Shown here piece after piece: positions 1 to 8,000 of a stretch of 10,714 bases of DNA. The stretch is taken from contig JACROX010000110.1 in the NCBI GenBank assembly GCA_016214225.1, positions 1-10,714 of the forward strand, given 5' to 3'. The position numbers and the translations under genes are program-made. The first letter of the stretch is position 1, and the number at the start of each line of letters is the position of its first letter. Source of the stretch: Candidatus Peregrinibacteria bacterium. Lineage in GTDB: Bacteria; Patescibacteriota; Gracilibacteria; UBA1369; LOWO2-01-FULL-3. The notes beneath the pieces were generated by a model. That model saw only the letters and a list, made by a program, of their open reading frames with translations. It did not search any database and was not told where the DNA came from.

Positions 1-175
1 ACTTGCTGAATCCTTTTGAAATTACCCTTTTCCCTGCATATTCACTTGGTATTGGCGGGACTATGTTTTTCTCTTCAAAGATGATTCTTACGACTTTTTC
101 ATCTTTCTCGATCTCCTTGATTTCAAACCATTCCAGTATCACTTCAGGCAAAAACACTTCTAGAAATTTTTCCAT
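1..175 (-). CDS. Transposase N-terminal region, ISAon1-type (partial, runs off left edge)
   Basis: Reading the minus strand from an ATG at 175-173 gives 58 open codons without a stop up to the window edge, so only the N-terminus is present. The peptide opens MEKFLEVFLPEVILEWFEI and later contains IIFEEKNIVPP and ends near VISKGFSK. From memory this follows the pattern of the short N-terminal protein of ISAon1-type (ISL3-like) insertion sequences: 'LLPxxILEYFE', then 'EEKN(I)IP', then 'SKGF'. In such elements the N-terminal part and the catalytic part may be separate reading frames. The call rests on this motif order only, because the DDE domain lies outside the window. The gene is on the same strand as purA-yajQ and starts 74 nt beyond the yajQ stop. 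A hairpin lies directly upstream of its start codon. The plus-strand reading frame over this stretch has no recognisable features. Confidence 0.68.
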   Translation of the reverse strand, partial: MEKFLEVFLPEVILEWFEIKEIEKDEKVVRIIFEEKNIVPPIPSEYAGKRVISKGFSK

Positions 176-179
176 TGTT

Positions 180-203
180 ATGAGGTTATTTATTTGACCT
201 CAT
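180..203 (-). repeat. Perfect 7-bp inverted repeat before the transposase start
   Basis: The arms are ATGAGGT (180-186) and ACCTCAT (197-203), with a 10-nt loop; a further G-T pair could form inside. On the minus strand the hairpin ends 4 nt before the transposase ATG. It has no T-run after it, so it does not look like a normal intrinsic terminator for yajQ. By inference it could fold in mRNA over the ribosome-loading region and dampen transposase translation, as happens in some other insertion sequences, or it could be part of the element's end. Confidence 0.5.
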
Positions 204-249
204 TCTACTCCATTATTTTTTTCCATGAAAAAATCTTGTGATCCATTCC

Positions 250-744
250 CTATCTGTAGTTTGTGAAGCTCAGAGGGACTTTTAGGCTTTCATCAGCTTC
301 CAGAAGTTTTATCACCTCCTGAAGTTCGTCGATGGATTTTGATGTGGTACGAACAGTTTCTCCTTGAATTGAAGTTTTTATTTTTGGAAGCCTGTCTCTG
401 ATTATTTTTGTGATTTTTTTCGCGTTTTCTTGATCCAGAACTTTTATCAGTTTTATTTCTTGCCTGAATCGCATTCCGCCCGCCGGTTCTATTTTCCCTT
501 TCTCTAAAATTTTTGGAGAAAGATTTCTGCCTATCATCTTTTTTAATATTACAGTGTAAATCGCGTCCATCTGATTTTCCGTTTCAGAATTAATTTTGAT
601 CGCATCTTCCGCTAGTTCGATTTCTATTTTTGAATCTTTTAAATCATAGCGATTGAGTATTTCTTTTTTCGCTTGATCGATCGCGTTTCTCATTTCCTGA
701 AAATCGAATTTAACTACGATGTCCATTGAATGTTCACTGCTCAT
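250..744 (-). CDS. yajQ: YajQ family nucleotide-binding protein (UPF0234/DUF520)
   Basis: The 164-residue product matches the whole YajQ family, which is about 160 residues long. It begins with the family pattern '(F/M)DIVxxxDFQExRNAIDQAKKEI', has the central 'KIKxxIQGETVRTTSKSIDELQEVI' region, and ends with 'PLSFTNYR', like the family's C-terminal 'PxQFxNFR'. YajQ proteins are small cytoplasmic proteins with two ferredoxin-like halves that bind nucleotides or RNA; one Xanthomonas member binds cyclic di-GMP. The role here is not known. The gene begins 10 nt after the purA stop on the same strand, so it is probably co-transcribed with purA. The start at 744 was chosen as the longest. An internal ATG at 726-724 gives MDIVVKFDF, closer to the usual family N-terminus, and is a fair alternative. 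No Shine-Dalgarno sequence precedes either. The stop is TAG. Confidence 0.94.
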   Translation of the reverse strand: MSSEHSMDIVVKFDFQEMRNAIDQAKKEILNRYDLKDSKIEIELAEDAIKINSETENQMDAIYTVILKKMIGRNLSPKILEKGKIEPAGGMRFRQEIKLIKVLDQENAKKITKIIRDRLPKIKTSIQGETVRTTSKSIDELQEVIKLLEADESLKVPLSFTNYR

Positions 745-754
745 TGTAAATGTT

Positions 755-2065
755 TTATCTGAATATCATGGCATCTTTATCCGGACCGATGCCTATGGAT
801 GTTATTTTGCAATCTATCAGCGACTCAAGTTTTTCAACATATTTTTTCGCGTTTTCCGGAAGATTTTCGAAATCCCTCACTTCAGAAATATCTTCGTCCC
901 ATCCGTCCATTTCAATATAATTTATTTCCACGTTTTCTAGAATATTTAAGTCCGCGGGGAATGAATCAAGTTTATTTCCTTTATAGGTATAATTTTCCGC
1001 TATTTTTAGTTTTGGGATTCCTGTCAATGTGTCCAGTTTTGTTAAATTTACGTCAGTGAGTCCGTCCACCATTACGGCATATTTGCCTACAACCGCGTCG
1101 AGCCAGCCGCATCTTCTTGGACGGCCTGTGGTCGCGCCATATTCGTTCCCTTTTTCTCTGATTTTTTCTCCAAGTTCATTATTTAATTCCGTTGGAAAAG
1201 GTCCGCTCCCGACTCTTGTAGTGTAAGCTTTCATTATGCCTATTATATTTTTGAATTTTGTGGATGGAAGTCCCGTGCCGGTTATTATTCCGCCAATTGT
1301 CGGATTTGATGATGTTACAAACGGGTATGTGCCGTGATCGATATCCAACATCGCGCCGTTCGCGCCTTCCACAAGCACTCTTTTGCCTTCCTTGAGTTTT
1401 TGATTTAAGAAAAAACTTGCGTCTATGACGAGAGGTCGGATTCTATCAGCGAATTCTTTTAATGTTTTCAGTTCTTCTTCCGGATTTAATTCCAATTTCC
1501 CGTAAAGTTTTTCCAAAAGATTAAAATTTTCTTCGTATCTTTTTTTAAATGAATCGAAGTCGTTTACAAGTTCGTGGACTCTGATTCCGGTTCTTTTTGT
1601 CTTATCGGTATAGCATGGGCCTATGCCTCTTTTTGTCGTACCGACTTTTTTGTCGCCTTTCATTTCTTCCTCTTTTCCGTCTATAATTTTGTGATACTCA
1701 AAAAGCAAATGCGCTCTGTCTGAAATAAAAATTCTGTCTTTTGTGTCTATCCCGCTGTTGTTCAGCAAATCAACTTCTTCCAAAAATGTTTGCAAATGAA
1801 GGGCTACACCATTGCCTATTACGCACGCGCAGTTTGGATTGAACATGCCCGATGGAACAAGGTGAAATACAAATTTTTTTCTTCCTTCAGGGGAATTCGG
1901 ATCTTTCAAATAAATCGTATGTCCCGCGTTTGCTCCTCCCGCGGCCCTTACTATTATGTCATATTTGTCCGACAATATGTCTATGAGTTTGCCTTTTCCT
2001 TCGTCGCCCCATTGGGCTCCGACGACCGCGGCAAGATTTCCAAGCGTGTTTATAAAGTTTGACAT
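755..2065 (-). CDS. purA: Adenylosuccinate synthetase
   Basis: PurA joins IMP and aspartate, using GTP, to make adenylosuccinate, the first step from IMP to AMP, in the cytoplasm. The 436-residue length is normal for the family. Visible motifs are GAQWGDEGKGK (16-26; Asp21 corresponds to the catalytic Asp13 of E. coli), the AGGANAGHT stretch with His49 (E. coli His41), KRGIGPCYTDKTKRTGIR (IMP/phosphate loop), VEGANGAMLDIDHGTYPFVTSSN, TTRVGSGPFPTE, and TTGRPRRCGWLD near the C-terminal nucleotide-binding part. All key regions are intact. The start ATG at 2065 gives only 15 residues before the P-loop-like motif, as usual. It is the first gene of a purA-yajQ unit and diverges from purC across a 59-nt gap. 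A strong promoter ends so close to the ATG that the mRNA is predicted to have no leader. Confidence 0.98.
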   Translation of the reverse strand: MSNFINTLGNLAAVVGAQWGDEGKGKLIDILSDKYDIIVRAAGGANAGHTIYLKDPNSPEGRKKFVFHLVPSGMFNPNCACVIGNGVALHLQTFLEEVDLLNNSGIDTKDRIFISDRAHLLFEYHKIIDGKEEEMKGDKKVGTTKRGIGPCYTDKTKRTGIRVHELVNDFDSFKKRYEENFNLLEKLYGKLELNPEEELKTLKEFADRIRPLVIDASFFLNQKLKEGKRVLVEGANGAMLDIDHGTYPFVTSSNPTIGGIITGTGLPSTKFKNIIGIMKAYTTRVGSGPFPTELNNELGEKIREKGNEYGATTGRPRRCGWLDAVVGKYAVMVDGLTDVNLTKLDTLTGIPKLKIAENYTYKGNKLDSFPADLNILENVEINYIEMDGWDEDISEVRDFENLPENAKKYVEKLESLIDCKITSIGIGPDKDAMIFR

Positions 2066-2071
2066 GACCGA

Positions 2072-2100
2072 ATTATAGCTAAGAAATTGTTGCGTGTTAA
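2072..2100 (-). promoter_or_regulatory. Predicted sigma-70 promoter of purA, leaderless
   Basis: On the minus strand a -35 box TTAACA (2100-2095; 5 of 6 match to TTGACA) and a perfect -10 box TATAAT (2077-2072) are separated by exactly 17 nt. If transcription starts at the standard position 7 nt past the end of the -10 box, the first base is 2065, the A of the purA ATG. The mRNA would then have no 5' leader and no room for a ribosome binding site. The boxes are seen directly; the start point and leaderless translation are inferred. Confidence 0.75.
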
Positions 2101-2118
2101 GGGAACATTCGTTATTAT
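2090..2118 (+). promoter_or_regulatory. Predicted sigma-70 promoter of purC-purE-purB, leaderless
   Basis: On the plus strand a -10 box TATTAT (2113-2118; 5 of 6) lies 17 nt after TTGCGT (2090-2095; 3 of 6, including the key TTG). The spacing from the -10 box to the purC ATG is 6 nt, the same as on the purA side, so the predicted first base is 2125, the A of ATG. The -35 boxes of the two divergent promoters share base 2095, so RNA polymerase probably cannot sit on both at once. The -35 match is weak, hence the lower confidence. Confidence 0.55.
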
Positions 2119-2124
2119 TTGAGT

Positions 2125-3090
2125 ATGATTTCCAACGACAAGCTTCTGGCTCAGCTCAAGTATTGTTTGAACGGCACGAATTTCCCTTCTTTGGGAGAAA
2201 AATATGAAGGGAAGGTGCGTGATAATTATTCCAAAGACGGGAAGAGAATTATTATTACCACGGACAGATTGTCGGCTTTTGACAGGGTTATTACCTTAAT
2301 TCCTTTCAAAGGGCAGGTTTTAAATCAAATGGCGAAGTTTTGGTTCGAACGTACGAAAGATATTGCAAATAATCATGTTATTGAATATCCCGATCCGAAT
2401 GTTGTTGTTGGGAGAGAATGCAAGGCTGTGTCTGTTGAAATGGTTGTGCGCGGGTATTTAACCGGTGTTACGAGTACGAGTGTTTGGTATCACTATGAGA
2501 GGGGAGAGAGGGAATTTTGCGGAAATGTTCTTCCAGAGAGAATGAAAAAAAATCAGAAATTTGAAAAACCCATTTTAACGCCTTCCACAAAGGCTGAGCA
2601 TGGCGGACATGATGAATCGGTTTCGAGAGAAGAGATTCTTAAAAGGGGAATTGTGATGCAAGAACAGTTTGATTTTATGGCTGACAAAGCTATGAAATTG
2701 TACCAGCGCGGAGTTGAAATCGCGGCCAAACAGGGAATTATTTTGGTTGATACAAAGTATGAATTTGGAGTTGATGACTCTGGAAATATTGTTTTGATTG
2801 ATGAAATTCATACTCCTGATTCATCCAGATTTTGGTTCGCGAACGAATATGAAGAAAGGCTTTCGAAAGGAGAAGAACAGAAAAAAATTGATAAAGAATA
2901 TTTGAGAGAATGGCTTGTGGACAGGGGATTCAGAGGGGAGGGTGATGTTCCAAATATTCCGGATGACGTGAGAGTTGAAACAGCCAGACGTTATATTGAA
3001 GCTTATGAACTTGTAACCGGTCAGACATTTGAGGCTGATGTTTCTGACGTTTCCGAGCGAATTTCAAAAAATTTAGCAAAGTATTTTTAA
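2125..3090 (+). CDS. purC: Phosphoribosylaminoimidazole-succinocarboxamide (SAICAR) synthase
   Basis: PurC joins CAIR and aspartate, using ATP, to form SAICAR. The 321-residue protein is the long form, seen in yeast Ade1 and many Bacteroidota, rather than the roughly 240-residue form of E. coli. Motifs are GKVRD (29-33), TTDRLSAFD (45-53), VEMVVRGYLTG, the signature LTPSTKAEHGGHDE, VDTKYEFG (208-215) and the second signature IDEIHTPDSSR (225-235). A C-terminal segment after the ATP-grasp-like core (EWLVDRGFRGEGD onward) is typical of the long form. A TTG at 2119 would add two residues, but the ATG at 2125 is preferred: it is the better codon and fits the predicted transcription start. It heads a purC-purE-purB unit, with purE beginning 9 nt after its stop. 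In animals the equivalent PurC and class II PurE domains are fused in PAICS; here they are adjacent genes. Confidence 0.97.
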   Translation: MISNDKLLAQLKYCLNGTNFPSLGEKYEGKVRDNYSKDGKRIIITTDRLSAFDRVITLIPFKGQVLNQMAKFWFERTKDIANNHVIEYPDPNVVVGRECKAVSVEMVVRGYLTGVTSTSVWYHYERGEREFCGNVLPERMKKNQKFEKPILTPSTKAEHGGHDESVSREEILKRGIVMQEQFDFMADKAMKLYQRGVEIAAKQGIILVDTKYEFGVDDSGNIVLIDEIHTPDSSRFWFANEYEERLSKGEEQKKIDKEYLREWLVDRGFRGEGDVPNIPDDVRVETARRYIEAYELVTGQTFEADVSDVSERISKNLAKYF

Positions 3091-3099
3091 TTAAAAAAT

Positions 3100-3555
3100 A
3101 TGAAAGTGGTATTTTTACTTGGTTCGAAATCCGATTCCGATTTCTCCGGAAAGATGGTTTCTTTTTTGGAAAAATGGAATGTTCAATGCGAAGTTGTTGT
3201 CGCGTCCGCTCATAAAGTTCCGGAAAAAGTTTTTTCGATTATTAATGAAAACAATAAAAAAGAAAAAGATTTGGTCTATATAACAATTGCCGGAAGGTCG
3301 AACGGATTGTCGGGAGTTGTTGCCGCGAACAGCGTTCATCCCGTGATTGCTTGTCCTCCTTTTCAAGATAAAGTTGATTTTATGGTAAATATAAACAGTA
3401 CATTGATGATGCCCAGCGATACTCCCGTTATGACGGTTATTGATCCAATTAACGCCGCTCTTTCGGCGCTTAAAATTTTTGGTATCAGCAACGCGAAAAT
3501 CAGAGAGAAACTTAAAGATAAAATAAAAGAAATAAAAAAAAGCTTTGAAAGTTAA
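3100..3555 (+). CDS. purE: AIR carboxylase, class II PurE
   Basis: PurE forms CAIR for PurC. Of its 151 residues, GSKSD (8-12), SAHK (36-39), and AGRSNGLSG (64-72) followed by PVIACPP identify the class II form. These match the carboxylase domain of animal PAICS (SAHK; AGRSNG; PVISCPP) and the Treponema denticola enzyme (SAHK; AGRSNALSG; IACPP), as I recall them. Class I enzymes such as that of E. coli have SAHR and an AAHLPG loop at the second site. Class II enzymes carboxylate AIR directly with CO2 and need no PurK. No purK lies beside it here, which agrees but does not prove absence from the genome. The protein ends with a lysine-rich helix (KEKLKDKIKEIKKSFES). The start ATG has no Shine-Dalgarno sequence, only an A/T-rich lead. 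It lies 9 nt after purC and 10 nt before purB. Confidence 0.95.
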   Translation: MKVVFLLGSKSDSDFSGKMVSFLEKWNVQCEVVVASAHKVPEKVFSIINENNKKEKDLVYITIAGRSNGLSGVVAANSVHPVIACPPFQDKVDFMVNINSTLMMPSDTPVMTVIDPINAALSALKIFGISNAKIREKLKDKIKEIKKSFES

Positions 3556-3565
3556 CAATAATAAT

Positions 3566-4981
3566 ATGACTGAAAATTTGCTTTCAATCTCTGCTATAGA
3601 CGGGAGATATGCCCAGAAAGTCGAATTTCTCTCAAAATATTTTTCGGAGGCGGCGCTGATGAGATATAGAGTTGTCATTGAGATCGAGTGGTTTATCTTT
3701 CTCTTTAACGAGGTTAAATTGCCGAATACAAAAGTTTTGGATGCTAAGGAGCTTAGATTGCTAAGAGCTCTTTATGAATCCTTTGACGTTAAAGACGCGG
3801 CTAAAATTAAGGAAATAGAAAAGATCACTAATCATGACGTGAAAGCCGTTGAATATTTTATAAAAAATTCTTTGGCGAAAACTTCTTTTGTGAAATATCT
3901 TGAGTTTTTTCATTTTGCATGTACTTCCGAGGATGTACATAATTTCGCTTATTCTTGTATGATTCGTGATTTCATAGAAAATGAGGGGTTGGTGATTTTG
4001 AATTCTTTTGTAAAAAAATTGTATACGATGGCCGTGGCGTATAAATCCGTTCCGATGATGTCCAGAACTCATGGACAGCCTGCCACTCCCACTACTCTCG
4101 GGAAGGAGTTGATAAATTTTGTGGCAAGATTGGACGGTGAAATCGGTGTTTTGGAAAAAATTTGTCTTTCCGCAAAAATGAATGGAGCCGTTGGAAATTA
4201 TAACGCGCATGTTGCCGCTTATCCTGAGGTCGATTGGATTTCCGCCAGCGAAAAGTTCGTGAATGATTTGGGTTTTGATTTCAATATGCATACTACGCAG
4301 ATTGAGTCGCATGACTCGCTATGTCGGATTTTTGATTCAGTAAAAAGAGCAAATAATATCGTTTTGGATTTGGACAGAGATATGTGCACTTATATAAGTC
4401 TTGGTTATTTTGGCCAAAAGATCGTGAAAGGTGAGGTTGGATCTTCCACTATTCCTCATAAAGTCAATCCGATTGATTTTGAAAACAGCGAGGGAAATTT
4501 GGGAGTCGCGAATGCTTTGTTTGAGCATTTTTCAGCCAAACTTCCTATTTCAAGAATGCAGAGGGATTTATCCGATTCAACTGTTTTGAGGAATGCGGGC
4601 AGTGCTTTTGCCCATTCCGTGTTGGCTTATAATTCCACAATGAAAGGTTTGGACAAATGTGAAATAAACAGGGATGTGATTTCCTCCGATTTAAAAGACA
4701 GGTGGGAGCTTTTGGCCGAGCCAATTCAGGTTGTTATGAAAAAAAATACAATAAAAGATTCTTATGAAAAACTTAAGGATTTGACTCGCGGTAAAGGCAA
4801 CATTACAAAAGCGAAATTGCAAAGTTTTATACAAAGTTTAAAAATAAAAGAGAAGGATAAAAAATATCTCCTAAGTCTTACTCCCGAGAAATATATCGGA
4901 TTGGCGAAAGAGCTTGTGGATGCGTATAAATTAATAGAGGATGAAGGGTGTTCATCCGGTTCTTGCGGCGGGTGCGGATGA
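3566..4981 (+). CDS. purB: Adenylosuccinate lyase, with a cysteine-rich tail
   Basis: PurB acts twice in purine synthesis: it splits SAICAR to AICAR plus fumarate, and adenylosuccinate to AMP plus fumarate. The 471-residue protein resembles E. coli PurB (456 residues) along its length: SISAIDGRY (N-terminal), TNHDVKAVEYF, HFACTSEDVHN, SRTHGQPATP with His169 (E. coli His171), KMNGAVGNYNAHVAAYPEVDW, the fumarase/lyase superfamily signature GSSTIPHKVNP (292-302) with the catalytic Ser at 293 or 294, and the C-terminal YEKLKDLTRGK. The last 10 residues are unusual: CSSGSCGGCG, with cysteines at 462, 467 and 470, beyond the point where E. coli PurB ends. A TTG at 3545 would add seven residues overlapping purE, but the ATG at 3566 is preferred because the family N-terminus follows directly. 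Stop is TGA, the only TGA stop among the complete genes. Confidence 0.97.
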   Translation: MTENLLSISAIDGRYAQKVEFLSKYFSEAALMRYRVVIEIEWFIFLFNEVKLPNTKVLDAKELRLLRALYESFDVKDAAKIKEIEKITNHDVKAVEYFIKNSLAKTSFVKYLEFFHFACTSEDVHNFAYSCMIRDFIENEGLVILNSFVKKLYTMAVAYKSVPMMSRTHGQPATPTTLGKELINFVARLDGEIGVLEKICLSAKMNGAVGNYNAHVAAYPEVDWISASEKFVNDLGFDFNMHTTQIESHDSLCRIFDSVKRANNIVLDLDRDMCTYISLGYFGQKIVKGEVGSSTIPHKVNPIDFENSEGNLGVANALFEHFSAKLPISRMQRDLSDSTVLRNAGSAFAHSVLAYNSTMKGLDKCEINRDVISSDLKDRWELLAEPIQVVMKKNTIKDSYEKLKDLTRGKGNITKAKLQSFIQSLKIKEKDKKYLLSLTPEKYIGLAKELVDAYKLIEDEGCSSGSCGGCG

Positions 4982-5011
4982 TGGTTTTCCGCTTTAAAAA
5001 ATGGTGTTTTT
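4974..5011 (+). terminator. Weak terminator-like hairpins after purB
   Basis: A 5-bp stem GCGGA/TCCGC (4974-4978 and 4988-4992) with a 9-nt loop encloses the purB stop codon. Just beyond it an A-run (4996-5001) can pair with a T-run (5007-5011). Only three Ts follow the first stem directly, so it is a poor intrinsic terminator; the T-run after the second could help. This is the one gap of note on the plus strand (70 nt, purB to ileS), so partial termination here is plausible but unproven. No convincing promoter was recognised in the gap. Confidence 0.25.
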
Positions 5012-5051
5012 AGTTTAAACTGGCTTCTCGATATGTCTTGAAAGTAAATTT

Positions 5052-8000
5052 ATGTTTAAGAAAGTGGATTTAAAACAGTCATTTCCGGACGTTGAGAAGA
5101 AAATGTTAAAGTATTGGGAGAAAAATAAAATTTTTGAGAAGTCCGTGGAAAAGAGGAAAGATGCTGAGAAATACGTGTTTTTTGATGGTCCTCCTTTTGC
5201 GAACGGTCTCCCTCACTATGGCCATATCTTGGCGAATGTGCTTAAGGACGCGGTTGTTCGCTATTACACCATGAAAGGTTTTTATGTCCCGAGGACAAAT
5301 GGATGGGATTGCCACGGGCTTCCGGTTGAATATGAAATAGAAAAAGAGCTTGAGCTTTCCGGTCGGAAGGAGATTACCGACTTCGGTGTGGAAAATTTTA
5401 ATAATAAATGCAGAGAGTCGGTTTTTCGCTATACGAAGGAGTGGGAAGGCACTATCAAAAGAATCGCGAGATGGGTTGATTTTAAAAATGGTTATGCGAC
5501 TCTCGATAATAATTACATGGAGTCGATTTGGTGGATATTTAAGCAAATTTGGGATAAAGAAATGGTTTATTCCGGCTTTAAATCAATGCACATATGTCCG
5601 AGATGCGAGACTCCTTTGTCCAATTTTGAGGTTTCTCAAGGGTATAAAGACGTGACGGATTTGTCCGCGACTTTAAAATTCAAATTAAAAAAAGATGCTT
5701 TGAAAGCCATTGGAGCCAAGGAAAAAGATGTCTATGTTTTGGCTTGGACTACGACTCCTTGGACTCTCCCGGGGAATGTGGCTTTGGCTTTCGGGAAAGA
5801 TATCGAATACGTAAAAGTTGAAAGTAAGAATGAGGATGGAAAGGAAAAAGTTTATATCTTGGCTAAATCTCTCGTTGAAAAAATATTTAAAGATAAAAGT
5901 CATGTAATTGTTGGGGACGTTGATGCTAAAAAATTGGAAGGTACTCATTATGAACCATTGTTTGATTATTATTTGAATAAGGGTCTGGATGGAGAACTTT
6001 ACGTAATCGGCTTGGGTGATTTTGTTACAACCGAGGATGGAACGGGAGTTGTTCATATCGCGCCGATGTTTGGAGAGGATGACTATAATTTTGGTTTACA
6101 GACGGGAACCGTCTTGATTCAGCATGTAAAAATGGATGGTACTTTTACAGATGACGTGAAAGATTTTGCCGGAAAATTCGTGAAAGGTCAGGATTTGAAT
6201 GTGGTTAAATATCTTGAAGAAAAAGGACTTTTATTTGATAAACAAAATTACAGGCACAGCTATCCTCATTGCTGGAGATGTGAAACGCCGCTTTTAAATT
6301 ATTCAACCAGATCTTTGTTTATAAAAGTCAGCGAAATAAAAAATAAATTGCTTAAAAATAATCAAAAAATTCATTGGCAGCCTGAGCATATTAAAGACGG
6401 GCGTTTTGGCAAGTGGCTTGATAATGTTCGGGATTGGGGAATTTCCAGAAATCGGTTTTGGGGATGCGCGATTCCCGTTTGGGAATGTGATTGTGGCAAT
6501 CAAATTTGTATCGGTTCCGTCGAGGAATTAAAAGAAAAATCAAACGGTAAAGTGCCTGAAAATAAAGGAAAATTGGATTTGCATAAACCTTATGTCGATG
6601 AAATTTATTTTGATTGTGATAAGTGCGGAGGAAAAATGAAGAGGCTTTCGGATGTTTTTGATTGCTGGTTTGAAAGCGGTTCCATGCCTTATGCCCAGCT
6701 TCATTATCCTTTTGAAAATAAGGAAAAGTTTGAAAAGAATTTCCCCGCCGATTTTATCGCCGAGGGACTCGATCAAACCAGAGGATGGTTTTATACTTTG
6801 CATGTGATCGCGACGATTCTTTTCGATAAACCCGCTTTTAACAATGTAATAGTGAATGGTATTTTGCTGGCGGCCGATGGTGAAAAATTGTCGAAGAGAA
6901 AGAAAAATTATCCCGATCCGAATCTTCTTTTTGAAACAAAAGGAGTTGATAGCGTGAGATATTTTTTGTGCAGTTCTACCGCTCCTTTGGCTGAAGACGT
7001 CAGATTTTCGGAGAGCCATGTGGACGAAGTTGTGAAGAAATTCACTTTAACTTTGTGGAATACGTACGGATTTTTTGTGACGTACGCGAATATTGATAAA
7101 TTTAAAACGGATAAGCAAATTGAGAAATTTAATCCTCAGCACAAACTTGATAAATGGATTTTGTCGGAGCTTAATTCGTTGATTAAGGAAGTTACCGAGC
7201 AAATGGATGATTACAATCTAACGAAGGCATCCAGACCGATGCTAACTTTCTTGGACAATCTTTCAAATTGGTATGTAAGAAGATCCAGAAGGCGTTTCTG
7301 GAAGAGCGAAAATGACAATGATAAAAAGCAAGCCTATCAAACTTTGCATATTGTGCTTGTTGAATTTTGTAAGATTCTTGCCCCATTTATGCCATATATA
7401 TCCGATGAGATTTATCAAAATTTAACGGGAGAAAAATCCGTGCATTTGGTTGATTGGCCGAAGCATAACGGTTTTTTGATTGATGAAAATTTAAATAAAG
7501 AAATACGTCTTGTCAGAGATATTGTTAATTTGGGGCACGGGGTAAGATCAAAAGCGAAGATAAAAGTGAGACAGCCTTTAAGTAAAGTTAGTATCGCGCT
7601 TCCCAAAGGCATAAATTCCGAATTTGTAAAATCGCAGGAGGAGGTTATTTTGGAAGAATTAAATGTCAAAAATCTTGAGATTATAGGCGAGGCTTCCGAG
7701 CTTGCGACTTATTACGCGATCGCGAACGCGAAAGTTCTTGGTCCAAAATATGGATCTGATGTTCAATTTGTTATTCAACAGCTTAAAAAAGGAGAATTTG
7801 AAATGCTCGAAGATGGTAGTGTTAAGGTTGGGAATTTTATTCTTATAGGAGATGAGGTTGAAATTGGTTTTAAAGGGAAGGAAGGCTATGATGCTGAAAG
7901 TTCCGGCGGAATAGTTGTGGCTCTTGACACTCAGATTACCGATGATTTGAAAAAAGAAGGATACGCGAGAGATGTTGTTCGATGTATTCAAGAAATGAGG

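Noticed and set aside
3..197. Plus-strand reading frame of 64 codons at the left edge
   Set aside because: It has no family resemblance, whereas the opposite strand encodes a recognisable transposase N-terminus.
2059..2064. TTGACA on the plus strand, a perfect -35 box
   Set aside because: It is the reverse complement of the purA start codons, and no good -10 box lies 16-18 nt after it. The TTGCGT/TATTAT pair fits purC better.
2119..2124. TTG start for purC
   Set aside because: It adds only two residues, is a rarer start codon, and would lie upstream of the predicted transcription start. The TTG at 3545 for purB was rejected likewise in favour of the ATG at 3566.
3115..3678. 187-codon minus-strand frame over purE and the purB start
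   Set aside because: It is antisense to two clearly conserved enzymes, and its translation shows no domain. Similar long antisense frames over ileS (7659-8219) and the binding protein (9086-9529) were left out for the same reason.
4979..4981. TGA read as glycine (code 25, as in Gracilibacteria/Absconditabacteria)
   Set aside because: Eight full-length genes contain no in-frame TGA and use GGN for conserved glycines. Reading through here would add 22 residues with no family match.
5013..5020. GTTTAAAC palindrome between purB and ileS, as an operator
   Set aside because: An 8-bp AT-rich palindrome is expected by chance here, and it has no second copy or promoter around it that I could recognise.
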